64,000 nt of DNA from NCBI RefSeq assembly GCF_016598615.1, contig NZ_CP066831.1:6944001-7008000 (forward strand). Reading direction: 5' to 3'. The translations under genes were made by a program, and so were the position numbers. Position 1 is the stretch's first letter. Every line of letters starts with the position of its first letter. Positions 44,178 through 53,116 of the stretch are shown piece by piece. The notes under the pieces are model-generated. The model was not told the origin of the DNA. It saw nothing but the letters and a program-made list of their open reading frames with translations, and searched no databases. The DNA is from Streptomyces liliifuscus (GTDB lineage Bacteria > Actinomycetota > Actinomycetes > Streptomycetales > Streptomycetaceae).

Positions 44178-45013
44178 GGGGTCTCCTTCACCGGGGACTC
44201 CGGTGACGCGGGGGACGGCAGGGACACGGAGATGGGGAGGGGCTCCGCAGGCGCGAGGGGCACCGGGCGGCGGCGGAGCCGGTTGAGGCGGTACTTCAGC
44301 AGCAGCCGCCAGGAGGTGTCGTTCTCGCCGATGTGCACGCGGGGGAGGGCGAACGGGCCGGTCAGCGGGCCGGGGTCGATCGCGCACGCGTACTCGTAGC
44401 CGGCCGCGCGCACCACGTCGGCGACCCGCTGGTCGACGGTCCCGTACGGGTAGCAGAAGCCCAGGACCTCGCGGCCCGTCAGCTCGGAGAGCAGGGCCCG
44501 GCTGCCACCGGTCTCGGCGCCCAGCAGGGCGTCGTCCGCCTCGGTGAGGTCGACATGGGTGAGACCGTGCGAGGCGATCTCCAGGCCCTCGGTGTCGGCG
44601 AGCCTGCGGATGCCGTCGGCGGTGAGGAGCGGCTTGCGCGGGCCCAGCGGATCCCATTCGTTCGTGCCGCCCAGCCTGCCCGGGAGCACGAAGACGGTGG
44701 CGCCGAAGCCCCAGCGCCGCAGCACCGGAAGGGCGTTGTCGGTGAAGTCCGCGTACCCGTCGTCGAAGGTCAGCCCCACGAGGTCCCGGCCCTCGCCCCG
44801 GGCGCGGGCCGCGAGCAGGTCGGCCATGCTCACCCCGCGCAGGCCCCGGCGGCGCAGCCAGCCGAGCTGCCGGTCAAGCCGGTCGGGCGAGACCGTGATG
44901 CGGTACGGGTCGTCCGAACAGTCGCCCACCGAGTGGTACATCGCCACCCACAGGGGCGCGGCCGGGCGCGGGTCGGTACGGGTCAGGTCGGGGGTGTCAG
45001 CGGAAACGGACAT
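44174..45013 (-). CDS. Polysaccharide deacetylase (NodB homology)
   Basis: 279-residue CE4-type enzyme: motif 1 TFDDGYAD with D84-D85, motif 2 SHGLTH with H149 and H153 binding metal, and motif 3 CYPYGTVDQRV. It removes N-acetyl groups from amino sugars. No signal peptide is visible, so it may act in the cytoplasm on the lipid-linked repeat or be exported otherwise. It overlaps the flippase gene by 17 bp and the GT4 gene by 4 bp. Confidence 0.92.
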   Translation of the reverse strand: MSVSADTPDLTRTDPRPAAPLWVAMYHSVGDCSDDPYRITVSPDRLDRQLGWLRRRGLRGVSMADLLAARARGEGRDLVGLTFDDGYADFTDNALPVLRRWGFGATVFVLPGRLGGTNEWDPLGPRKPLLTADGIRRLADTEGLEIASHGLTHVDLTEADDALLGAETGGSRALLSELTGREVLGFCYPYGTVDQRVADVVRAAGYEYACAIDPGPLTGPFALPRVHIGENDTSWRLLLKYRLNRLRRRPVPLAPAEPLPISVSLPSPASPESPVKETP

Positions 45014-47042
45014 GCGGCAGCCTTCGTGTGACGGAGCGGAGGGCGGTACGGAAGGCGGGCGCGACGGCCTTGACGCCGAGCACCCGGAGCAGCAGGACGT
45101 AGACGACGGTCACGGTCAGACCGCCGACGGCCAGGGCGAGTTCGGGGGAGTCCACGCGGCTCGCGCAGAAGGCCCCCGCGACGGCCGCGCACACGGCGGC
45201 CCGGACCGGCTTGGACAGTTCGTGCATGACCCGGCGGGTGCGGATCGGTACGCTGCGCCGCTCGCCCATGCCGGACAGCAGCAGGGCCGCGGTGACGGTG
45301 ATCCCGATGGCGTTGGCGGCGGCGATCCCGCGCACGCCCCAGGCGTCGACGGTTCCCGCGCCGATCCAGGAGGTGGCGACGATGCCCGCCGCCATCGCGG
45401 CCAGCGGGTACCAGGTGGGCCGGCCGGCCGAGAAGTACGTCCGCACCAGCGCGCCCACCAGGGTGTGCCCGAGCAGTCCGACGGAGTAGACCCGCATGAC
45501 GGTGGCCGTCGCCGCCGTGTCCTGCGCGGTGAACGCGCCTCGCTGGAACAGGAGGTTGATGATCTGCGGCGCGCACGCGAACACCGCGGCAGCGCCCAGC
45601 AGCACCATGCACGAGGCGACCGCCACATCGCGCTCCACCCGGGTGCGGGCCCGCTCGGTGTCACCCTCGGCGAGCGCCTGCGCCAGCACCGGGAAGGTGA
45701 CGGTGCAGAGCATCAGCGAGAGCGTCATCGGGATCTGGGCCACCTTCTGCGCGTAGTTCAGATGCGAGATGGCTCCGGAGGGGAGGGTCGAGGCGAGGAA
45801 CCGCTCGATGAGGACCTGCGACTGACGGCACAGGGCGAACATCAGCACGGGTGCGATGAGGGCGAGTTCGACCGAGTGCTTCACAGAGGGGACCGGGTCG
45901 TCGGTGGCCTCGGCGACCTCGGTGACTTCGGGGATCTTGGTGGCCTTGCCGACCTCGGGGCCGTCGAGGGGCGCCGGGCCGCCCTGTGCGGCGGCTGTTT
46001 CGGTCTCCGGGGCGGACCGGTGGCGGCCGAAGAGCTGCCGGGCGAGGGAGGGCGCCTGTGCCGCCACCATCAGACAGCCGCCGAGCGCGACGCCGACGGC
46101 CGCCGACCGTACGCCCCACCGACCGCCGAGGACGAACATCGCCGTGATGATGCCGGTGTTGTAGGCGACGTAGATGGCCGCGGGCGCCAGGAAGCGGCGG
46201 TGCGCGCGCAGGGCCGCGCTGCAGTAACCGGCGAGCCCGAAGCTCAGGACGCAGGTCGCGGTCAGCCGCGTGCAGTCGACGGCGAGCCCGGGGTCGGGCA
46301 GCCCCGGCGCGAGGGCCGCGACCAGGTAGGGCGCCCCGGCCATCAGCAGTGCCGCGACCGCCACGAAGGCCAGCGCGAGGCGCGGCAGTGTCGAGGCGAC
46401 GAGCGCGCGGACGGGGTCGGTGCCTGTGGTGGTCCCGCGCGCCCGCCTGGCCACCGCCAGGCTGAACGCCGGGACCAGCACGAACGCCATCCCGTCCTCG
46501 ATCAGCAGCGTCGCCGCGACCTCCGGCACCGTCCACGCCACCAGAAAGGCGTCCGTCTCGGTCCCGGCCCCGAAGAGATGCGCCAGCGCCTGATCCCGGC
46601 CGAGACCGAGCAGGGCCCCGGCGATGGAGAGAACAGCGGTGACGAGCGTGGCCTTGGCGAGGAACCCACGGGTGGGCGGGGCGACACCGGTGGCCGACGC
46701 GGCGTCGGTGCCCTGCTCGGTCTCGGCGGACGGCTCGGCATCGCCGACGGGCGCGACCCGGGCCGCGGGCAACGCGCCGGTCCTGCCCTCGGGCGCGAGT
46801 GCGGGGGTATGCGTGGACAGTGATGCGGGCGCGGGTGTCACACCGTGCTCCGCAGCCCCGGTCCCTGACCCGGAACCAAGCCGGTCCCCGGTCCCTGGCC
46901 CCGAACCAAGCCGGTCCCCGGAATCCGGCCCCGAACCGAGCCGATCCCGACCCCCAGCCCCGGCCCCCGGCCTCAACCCACCACGACCCCCGGCCCGGAC
47001 CACCGCGTCCTCCCCCTCCGCCCGGGAGGGCGTTACCGTCAT
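44997..47042 (-). CDS. Wzx/MurJ-like polysaccharide flippase
   Basis: 681-residue MviN/MurJ-type membrane protein with about 14 helices (from GFLAKATLVTAVLSIAGALLGLGRDQALAHLFG near 125 to VYVLLLRVLGV). A disordered, Gly/Ser-rich N-terminus of about 120 residues contains a repeated RLGSGPGTGD unit, and an acidic loop lies near 360. In this setting it probably flips the lipid-linked repeat unit across the membrane. The ATG at 47042 overlaps the polymerase stop by 4 bp. Confidence 0.88.
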   Translation of the reverse strand: MTVTPSRAEGEDAVVRAGGRGGLRPGAGAGGRDRLGSGPDSGDRLGSGPGTGDRLGSGSGTGAAEHGVTPAPASLSTHTPALAPEGRTGALPAARVAPVGDAEPSAETEQGTDAASATGVAPPTRGFLAKATLVTAVLSIAGALLGLGRDQALAHLFGAGTETDAFLVAWTVPEVAATLLIEDGMAFVLVPAFSLAVARRARGTTTGTDPVRALVASTLPRLALAFVAVAALLMAGAPYLVAALAPGLPDPGLAVDCTRLTATCVLSFGLAGYCSAALRAHRRFLAPAAIYVAYNTGIITAMFVLGGRWGVRSAAVGVALGGCLMVAAQAPSLARQLFGRHRSAPETETAAAQGGPAPLDGPEVGKATKIPEVTEVAEATDDPVPSVKHSVELALIAPVLMFALCRQSQVLIERFLASTLPSGAISHLNYAQKVAQIPMTLSLMLCTVTFPVLAQALAEGDTERARTRVERDVAVASCMVLLGAAAVFACAPQIINLLFQRGAFTAQDTAATATVMRVYSVGLLGHTLVGALVRTYFSAGRPTWYPLAAMAAGIVATSWIGAGTVDAWGVRGIAAANAIGITVTAALLLSGMGERRSVPIRTRRVMHELSKPVRAAVCAAVAGAFCASRVDSPELALAVGGLTVTVVYVLLLRVLGVKAVAPAFRTALRSVTRRLPHVRFR

Positions 47043-48364
47043 CGCTGCCCGGCCTCCTCGGAGGCCAGCGCCCACCAGGCGCCGAGGCCGAAGAGGACCG
47101 CGGTCAGTGCGGTCGAGGGGCCGCCGATGTCGGCGTACGCGAAGTCGACGAGCTGCCAGGTCAGCAGGCCGCATGCCACGAGGGCGCAGTCGAGGGCGCC
47201 CGACGAGTGGCGCCGGGCGCGGAAGAGTCTGCGCAGCCCGCACACCAGCAGCGCCAGCCAGCTCCCGGCCAGCGCGAGCAGACCCAGCAGCCCCTGCTCG
47301 CTGAGGATCAGCAGGTACATGTTGTGCGGCGACAGGAGCGGCTGGCGCTTGAAGCCGGCGCCCGCGCCCTCCGTGTCACTGCCCGACGACAGCGCGAGCG
47401 AGGCGTGCCCGTCGCGGTGGTCGGGGAATCCCTTCAGCCCGACCCCGGTCAGCGGCTGGTCGCGCCACATGTCGACCGCGGCCGCCCACATCGTGTAACG
47501 GTCCGTCACCGACTGGTCCGGCGCGTCCGCGACCTGCGTGATGCTGCTGATCCGCTCCTGGAGCATCGCGGTGCCCACCCCGAGCCCGCCCACGAGAACC
47601 ACCGACGCGGCCGCCACAACCGCGAACACCTTCACCGCCCGCCGCATCCCGGCGAGCGCCAGCTGGACCCCGCACGTCACGGCCGTCGCGATCCACGCGC
47701 CCCGGCTGAACGACAGCGCGAGCGGCAGCAGCAGGACCAGCGAGCACAGCGCCGCCGCGGTCCGCTGCCGGCCCGGCCCCGCGCCGAGCGCCAGCCCGAG
47801 CGAGCACACCACGCCGAAGGACACCACGGTCGCCATCCCCATGACGTCCGCCGCCCCGAACGTGCCGACCGCCCGGATCTCCTCGCCCATGTACGAGGCC
47901 CCGGTCCCGGTCGCGTACTGATGGACCCCGATCGCCCCCTGCCACAGCGCGAGCCCGATGAGCGACCAGGCGACCAGCCGCGCGTCCCGGCGGTCGCGGA
48001 TCAGCAGCATGACCGCCACGGGGACGAGCACGAAGATCTGCAGATAGCGCACGAGTCCGGTGATCCCCGCCCCCGGCGAGCCGGCCCCCGCCGCGGCGAG
48101 CGCGATCCCGACGACGGGCAGGGCGAGCACGACGGCGGCGGCAGGGGACAGGGGGCGCCGGCGGTCGCGTACGAGGCGGATCGCGCAGTACAGCACGACC
48201 AGCCCCGACACGGCGTCCGCGACGGTGCCGCCTCCTGAGTCGCCGCCCCCGGAGACCGGCAGCGCCATCATGGCGACGAGGGCCACCACGGGCAGCACGG
48301 GAAGGAAGCGGCGCGGCGCCGAGACGGCGGTCGTGAGAGGAGGAGCGGTCAGCAGCTGGGTCAC
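47039..48364 (-). CDS. O-antigen ligase/Wzy-like polymerase
   Basis: 441-residue membrane protein with about 11 helices and a large extracytoplasmic loop after SVTDRYTMWAAAVDMWRDQPLTGVGLKGFP. The pattern RY..W..A......P..G.G and the downstream PHNMYLLILSEQGLLGLLAL are the signatures of the Wzy_C/O-antigen ligase family. It polymerises repeat units outside the membrane. The GTG at 48364 lies 4 bp past the upstream stop, with GGGGAG inside that gene. Confidence 0.88.
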   Translation of the reverse strand: MTQLLTAPPLTTAVSAPRRFLPVLPVVALVAMMALPVSGGGDSGGGTVADAVSGLVVLYCAIRLVRDRRRPLSPAAAVVLALPVVGIALAAAGAGSPGAGITGLVRYLQIFVLVPVAVMLLIRDRRDARLVAWSLIGLALWQGAIGVHQYATGTGASYMGEEIRAVGTFGAADVMGMATVVSFGVVCSLGLALGAGPGRQRTAAALCSLVLLLPLALSFSRGAWIATAVTCGVQLALAGMRRAVKVFAVVAAASVVLVGGLGVGTAMLQERISSITQVADAPDQSVTDRYTMWAAAVDMWRDQPLTGVGLKGFPDHRDGHASLALSSGSDTEGAGAGFKRQPLLSPHNMYLLILSEQGLLGLLALAGSWLALLVCGLRRLFRARRHSSGALDCALVACGLLTWQLVDFAYADIGGPSTALTAVLFGLGAWWALASEEAGQR

Positions 48365-48368
48365 GCGG

Positions 48369-49808
48369 TCAGCTCCCCGTCGGGCGCACGAGTGCGGCGG
48401 CGGTGCGCAGCAGGATGCACACGTCCTGCCAGAGCGACCAGTTGTCGATGTAGGCGTTGTCGAACCGGCAGCGGTCCTCGATCGAGGTGTCACCGCGCAG
48501 CCCGTGGATCTGCGCGAGCCCGGTGATCCCGGTCCGCATCCGGTGGCGGGCCGCGTAACCGGGGTAGGTCTGGCTGAACTGGCCCACGAAATAAGGCCGT
48601 TCGGGTCGCGGACCGACCAGGCTCATGTCGCCCCAGAAGACGTTCCACAGCTGGAGCAGCTCGTCCAGCGAGGACCGGCGCAGGAAGCGGCAGAACCAGC
48701 TCATCTCGTGCTCGTTCGCCACACTCCACCGTGTCGCCGCCTCGTGCGCGTCGACCGGCCGGTGCGTACGGAACTTCAGCAGTGTGAACGGCCGCCCGTC
48801 CTTGCCGATCCGCTCCTGCCGGAACACCACCCCGGGCCCGTCGCCGATCCGCAGCACGACCGCGCACACCAGCAGCACCGGACTGACCATCAGCAGCAGC
48901 ACCCCGGACACCAGCACATCGAGCAGCCGCTTTCCGGCGCTCCCGTACCGCCGCCCCACCGGCAGCCGCCGACAGGCGAACCCCGCGAGCCGGTCCGTCC
49001 TCTCGTACGCCGGGGAGTCCGCGTCCACCTCCCACACCGCGCAGCCCGACTCGCCCAAGGCCCGCAGCAGCGGCCCCTGTTCGGCACGCGCGGCGGGGCC
49101 CACGACGAGCACGTCCTGCACGCCGTTCTGGATGAGCGCCCGCTGGACCTCCTCGCCCGTGGTCAGGACGGGCAGCCCCTCACCGCCGGAGCTCTCGTCG
49201 GAGACGACACCCACCGGCCGTACCCCGCACGCCTGGTGGCGCAGGAAGGCGGCGGCCACACGCTGAGCGATCGCGGCCCGGCCGACCACCAAGGCCGCGC
49301 GCGGCCGACGCAGCAGCGCCCGGCGCCGCCGCCCGTGCACGACACCACGGCCCAGACAGCTCGCCGCCGACTGCACCGCGCAGCCGAGGACCAGGGTGCG
49401 GGCGGACAGCGCGTGGTCCGGGGAGTACGCCGCGAGCAGGGCCGCGAGCGCGCACCAGCCCACCGCGATCCGGCCGCAGACGGCGGGCAGTTCGTCCAGC
49501 ATCGCGGGGACGGGCGCGGCGCGGTACAGCGACCCGTGCGCGTTCAGCCACAGCACCGCGAGCACCAGCGAGGCGAGCGGAAGCGGATGCGTCCAGGGCA
49601 GCACCAGGCCGCCGCCGAGCAGTGCCGCGCAGACGTCCACGGCCGGCAGCGGCAGCCGCGAGGGCCGCCGTACGAACGGCCGTCCGCCGCTGGGGAATCT
49701 GAAGCCGCCGGCGGCCTCGCGCGGCGGGATGACCGAGACGGGCGAGAATCCGTGGTCCGTCGCCCGCGGCCGGCCACCGGGGGAGGGAACGGTACTTTCC
49801 GCAGTCAC
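48369..49808 (-). CDS. Exopolysaccharide initiating sugar-1-phosphate transferase
   Basis: 479 residues of the polyprenyl glycosylphosphotransferase family (WbaP/WcaJ-like). Four N-terminal helices and a CoA-binding-like middle region are followed by the catalytic bacterial sugar transferase domain from about 290: GKRLLDVLVSGVLLLMVSPV reentrant helix, VVFRQERIGKDGRPFTLLKFRTHRP, RRSSLDELLQLWNVFWGDMSLVGPRPERP, RTGITGLAQIHG. It loads the first sugar onto undecaprenyl phosphate. The GTG start overlaps the upstream gene by 4 bp. Confidence 0.93.
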   Translation of the reverse strand: MTAESTVPSPGGRPRATDHGFSPVSVIPPREAAGGFRFPSGGRPFVRRPSRLPLPAVDVCAALLGGGLVLPWTHPLPLASLVLAVLWLNAHGSLYRAAPVPAMLDELPAVCGRIAVGWCALAALLAAYSPDHALSARTLVLGCAVQSAASCLGRGVVHGRRRRALLRRPRAALVVGRAAIAQRVAAAFLRHQACGVRPVGVVSDESSGGEGLPVLTTGEEVQRALIQNGVQDVLVVGPAARAEQGPLLRALGESGCAVWEVDADSPAYERTDRLAGFACRRLPVGRRYGSAGKRLLDVLVSGVLLLMVSPVLLVCAVVLRIGDGPGVVFRQERIGKDGRPFTLLKFRTHRPVDAHEAATRWSVANEHEMSWFCRFLRRSSLDELLQLWNVFWGDMSLVGPRPERPYFVGQFSQTYPGYAARHRMRTGITGLAQIHGLRGDTSIEDRCRFDNAYIDNWSLWQDVCILLRTAAALVRPTGS

Positions 49809-51016
49809 GTGTGGATGGACTCCCTGCACTCGGTGGCTTCCACGCCCGTGTTCCGTCCTCTCGGCCGCGTCGACCGGGTCGGCCGGGTGCCGATCAGCTC
49901 GCGGTACACCTCGGCGACGGCCTTCGCCGTGCGCCCGAAGTCGTGCGTGGTCGTTACGTACCGGCGCCCCTGATGGCCGAGCGACTCGCGCAGCAGCGGG
50001 TCGAGCAGCAACTCGGCGACGGCCGCGGCCAGTTCGGCCGGCCGCTCCGACGGCACCAGACAGCGCGGCCCCTGGCCCGGCGGCAGACTCTCGCGCGCCC
50101 CGTCCACGTCGGTGATCACGACGGGCCGTCCGCAGGCCATGGCCTCCAGCGGTGCCAGCGCCATGCCCTCCCAACGGGACGGCAGGACCACCAGATCGGC
50201 GGCCTGGTACCAGGGCACGGCATCGGTGACGGCCCCGGCGAACAACACCGACTCGGGAGCGGCGGAGCGCAGCGCCTGTGCGTCGGGCCCGTCGCCCACC
50301 AGCACGAGCCGCGCCTGGGGCACCCGCCGGGTCACCTCGCGCCAGGCGTCGAGCAGGACGTCCTGCCCCTTCTGCCGGCACAGCCGCCCGACGCAGACCA
50401 CGAGCGGCGCCGCCGGATCGACCCCGTCGAGCAGCTCGATCCCGGCCCGTACGGTTCCGACCGACGCCGGGTGGAAGCGCTCAGGATCGACGCCGTTGGG
50501 GATCACGGTGAACCGCCCGGCGATCCCCGACCGCCGCCCGGTCCGCCGCTCCGCCTCGCTGACGCACACCACCCTGGAGGCCCAACGCGCGCTCAGCCGC
50601 TCCCAGTTGAGTGCGAGCAGCCCGGTGACCCCGCCGGCCGCCTCGAACGACCAGGCGTGCGGCTGGAACACGGTCGGCACCCGCCCGCGCACGGCGAGCC
50701 GCGCCGCGAGGCCCGCCTTGGCGCTGTGCGCGTGCACCACGTCGGGGTCAACCTCCCGCACGACCTGGCGCAGACTCCGTACCTCCTGCGCGAGCCACGG
50801 CCCGGGCGAACGGGTCGCGTGCCAGGTCCGTACGCCGCAGCCCAGTGCCTCGGCCGCCGCGGCGAGTGAGCCGCCCGCCGGACAGGCGACGGTGACCTCG
50901 GTCCCGGCGGCCACTTGGGCCCGTACGAGATCCGTGATCACGCGGGCCACCCCGCCGTCGACGGGCTGGGAGACGTGCAGGACCCGCGGCCGAGGGCCGG
51001 GCGGTGACAGTTGCAT
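49805..51016 (-). CDS. GT4-family glycosyltransferase, first gene of the exopolysaccharide operon
   Basis: 403-residue GT-B enzyme with LHVSQPVDGGVARVITDL at the N-terminus, DPDVVHAHSAKAGLAARLA near 95, VCVGRLCRQKGQDVLLDAW near 205, and the EX7E nucleotide-sugar site SRWEGMALAPLEAMACGRPVV. It acts on the lipid-linked repeat. The start at 51016 opens the eight-gene overlapping operon. The 116-bp gap upstream has GAGAGA-rich sequence but no clear promoter. Confidence 0.92.
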   Translation of the reverse strand: MQLSPPGPRPRVLHVSQPVDGGVARVITDLVRAQVAAGTEVTVACPAGGSLAAAAEALGCGVRTWHATRSPGPWLAQEVRSLRQVVREVDPDVVHAHSAKAGLAARLAVRGRVPTVFQPHAWSFEAAGGVTGLLALNWERLSARWASRVVCVSEAERRTGRRSGIAGRFTVIPNGVDPERFHPASVGTVRAGIELLDGVDPAAPLVVCVGRLCRQKGQDVLLDAWREVTRRVPQARLVLVGDGPDAQALRSAAPESVLFAGAVTDAVPWYQAADLVVLPSRWEGMALAPLEAMACGRPVVITDVDGARESLPPGQGPRCLVPSERPAELAAAVAELLLDPLLRESLGHQGRRYVTTTHDFGRTAKAVAEVYRELIGTRPTRSTRPRGRNTGVEATECRESIHT

Positions 51017-51132
51017 GCGTGCGTTCCTCGCTCACGGGTGGCGCTCGGAGGGGCTCAGGGGGAGGTCACGGGGAACTCACGGGAGAGTTCGTGGAGAGAG
51101 AAGAGTTCATGGAGAGAGGAGGGCGGGCGGTG

Positions 51133-52275
51133 TCAGCGCTTCGCGTCGACGGCGACGAACAGCGCTCCGGCCCACGCCGTGTCGCGCGGCGACACCAGGC
51201 GGAAGTCCAGCCGGTCACCGCCGTGCCGCAGCCCCTTGTCGAGCTCGAAGACGTCGGAGTCGTACCCGAGCGTGTTCGGATACGCGGGTGTGCGTCCCGG
51301 GGCCGTCCGGCCGGGCTCGCTGATGGTCGAGTTCAGTACGTCGTCACGGGGGTTCACGCCGTTGGCCAGACGGGTCGTCAGGCCGCCTGCCACAAGGGTG
51401 AGCGAGCCGCCGGTCCGCCCACGGTCACCGTTGTAGGCGACGAGCCCCGCACGCCCTGTGGCCCCCTCGGGGAACTTCACGCCGGGCAGCCGGACGGTCT
51501 GGTCCCTGCCCGCGCCCAGCGGGTCGAACCCGTCCCACATCGCCAGGTGCCGCAGCGGCTCCGACTCCTTCTCGTACGCAACCATCAGCGTCCAGCCGCC
51601 CCACGCCCCGGCCGCCGAGTGGCCCATCGCCACATTGACCTGCGCCACGGTGTAGGCGCCCGCGCCGCTGGAGCGCACCAGAGAGGTGACGTCCGCCGAG
51701 GCCTGGAAGGCGTCCGCGCCGTGCGCGACCCGGTGCCCGACGACGGTGTCCGCGAGCACCTCCTTGTACTGGCCGCCCGGTTCGGCGATCAGCACCCGCC
51801 CGTTGTCCTTGGGCGGCTTCTGCTCACCGACGCGGAGGTTTCCGCCCCAGTACAGCCGCGCGTACGAGACCCGGGCGCCGGCCGGCGGACGGACCTCGGC
51901 GCGGCTGGAGTTGTAGGTGTTCGGGTCGTTGTCGACGTCGATGTAGAACATCTCGAAGTCGTCGTTGTCGTCGTTCGCGGCCGCCCGGCCCTCGCGTGCG
52001 GCGGGACAGGACGCCGCCGACCGCTCGACGGGCCGCCGGCAGGTGATGGACGAGTTGGCGGCCCGGACGATCCCGCCGTGCTGGAGCGCGCGGTACCGCT
52101 GGGTGAAGGCGAGGCTCTCGGCCTCGGCCGCCGGCGCCGTTGACGTCGTCGACGTGGTTGACGTCGTGGGCATGGCAGGCGCGGCCGCCGCCGGTCCTCC
52201 CGGTGCCCAGAGCGAGGCGAGGGAAAAGGCACCCACCATCCCACGGCGCAGCAGAGGACCCAGGGAATTGCGCAT
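51133..52275 (-). CDS. Secreted DUF3344-type protein
   Basis: 380 residues with a signal peptide (LLRRGMVGAFSLASLWAPGGPAAAA) and a Thr/Ser linker, then a beta-rich domain with DFEMFYIDVDNDPNTYNSS, ARLYWGGNLR, GAWGGWTLMVAYEKE and DFRLVSPRDTAWAGALFVAVD. The Asp-rich loop looks like a calcium site. I recognise the DUF3344 pattern, found in actinobacterial secreted proteins of unknown function. It is upstream of and co-directional with the exopolysaccharide operon, suggesting a surface or polymer-associated role. Confidence 0.78.
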   Translation of the reverse strand: MRNSLGPLLRRGMVGAFSLASLWAPGGPAAAAPAMPTTSTTSTTSTAPAAEAESLAFTQRYRALQHGGIVRAANSSITCRRPVERSAASCPAAREGRAAANDDNDDFEMFYIDVDNDPNTYNSSRAEVRPPAGARVSYARLYWGGNLRVGEQKPPKDNGRVLIAEPGGQYKEVLADTVVGHRVAHGADAFQASADVTSLVRSSGAGAYTVAQVNVAMGHSAAGAWGGWTLMVAYEKESEPLRHLAMWDGFDPLGAGRDQTVRLPGVKFPEGATGRAGLVAYNGDRGRTGGSLTLVAGGLTTRLANGVNPRDDVLNSTISEPGRTAPGRTPAYPNTLGYDSDVFELDKGLRHGGDRLDFRLVSPRDTAWAGALFVAVDAKR

Positions 52276-52551
52276 GACCGGCGTTGCCCTTTCGGGGGAA
52301 TTCGGGAAGAGGTTCTGACCCTGCGGACGGACAGGCTGTGGACATCACATGGGTGCCGCCATGACTCCCCGTCTGTTTCAAGCGGCCTGAGGAGGAACGC
52401 AACTGTAGCTGCTATCCGTATTTATCGGTGAAACCCGTCAAGTGTGTCGTAATCATGCTGCATACACTGGTTGACGCCGCGTCGGGCGGAGGCGCCGTCG
52501 TGGGCCCGTCCGCCGCCCGGCACCCGGTCGGGGACTTCACCCATTTGGTGG

Positions 52552-52579
52552 CACAACCCGCGCCAGTGCCGCGCGTTGA
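52552..52579 (+). promoter_or_regulatory. Putative sigma-BldN-type promoter of chpF
   Basis: CACAAC (52552-52557), 16-bp spacer, CGTTGA (52574-52579), 56 bp before the start codon. The rest of the 360-bp divergent gap has an AT-rich patch near 52405-52465 but no gene. Confidence 0.55.
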
Positions 52580-52635
52580 TCCAGAGCCGGGCACCCCGCC
52601 CGGGTTGTTGTGTCAATCCCAAGGAGCACCTCTCC

Positions 52636-52875
52636 ATGTCGCGTATCGCGAAGGGCCTGGTCCTTACCTCCGTTGCCGCCGCCGCCATGGCGGGCACCGG
52701 TGGCGTCGCCGCCGCCGACAGTGACGCGCACGGCTTCGCCGCCCACTCCCCGGGCGTCCTGTCGGGCAACCTGATCCAGGTCCCCGTCCACGTGCCGGTC
52801 AACGTCTGCGGCAACACCGTGAACGTCATCGCGCTGCTGAACCCGGCGTTCGGCAACGAGTGCGCCAACGACTGA
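52636..52875 (+). CDS. chpF: Short chaplin
   Basis: 79-residue chaplin: signal peptide (MSRIAKGLVLTSVAAAAMAGTGGVAAA), then SDAHGFAAHSPGVLSGNLIQVPVHVPVN, cysteines in VCGN and GNECAND, and VNVIALLNPAFG. AAGGAG precedes the ATG by 9 nt. The symbol is from its order relative to melC and the long chaplin, as I remember it in S. coelicolor. A strong hairpin follows. Confidence 0.93.
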   Translation: MSRIAKGLVLTSVAAAAMAGTGGVAAADSDAHGFAAHSPGVLSGNLIQVPVHVPVNVCGNTVNVIALLNPAFGNECAND

Positions 52876-52893
52876 CGTCGCTGCGCAGCCCTC

Positions 52894-52928
52894 GACCGGC
52901 CGTCCTCCCACAGGGAGGGCGGCCGGTC
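52894..52928 (+). terminator. Hairpin terminator after chpF
   Basis: GACCGGCCGTCCTCCC (52894-52909) pairs with GGGAGGGCGGCCGGTC (52913-52928), almost perfectly. Confidence 0.85.
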
Positions 52929-53057
52929 CGCGTTGCCCCGAATGGACGGAGGGGCGCCGAACGCCGGGGAAACACCCGGGCATGGCACCTCACCAGGGAC
53001 AACGGACGCGGCGGCCCGCCCGGGCCGCTACGGAGCGCGGTCGTTCGGTTGCAGGAG

Positions 53058-53083
53058 GTGCTCACCGATTCCACGGTGAGCAC
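53058..53083 (+). promoter_or_regulatory. Perfect 10-6-10 inverted repeat upstream of secreted protein gene
   Basis: GTGCTCACCG (53058-53067), loop ATTCCA, CGGTGAGCAC (53074-53083), 33 bp before the next start codon. It could be an operator or a stabilising 5'-UTR hairpin. Confidence 0.5.
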
Positions 53084-53116
53084 AAGATCCGTACGCACCA
53101 CCGAAAGGACCCCTCC

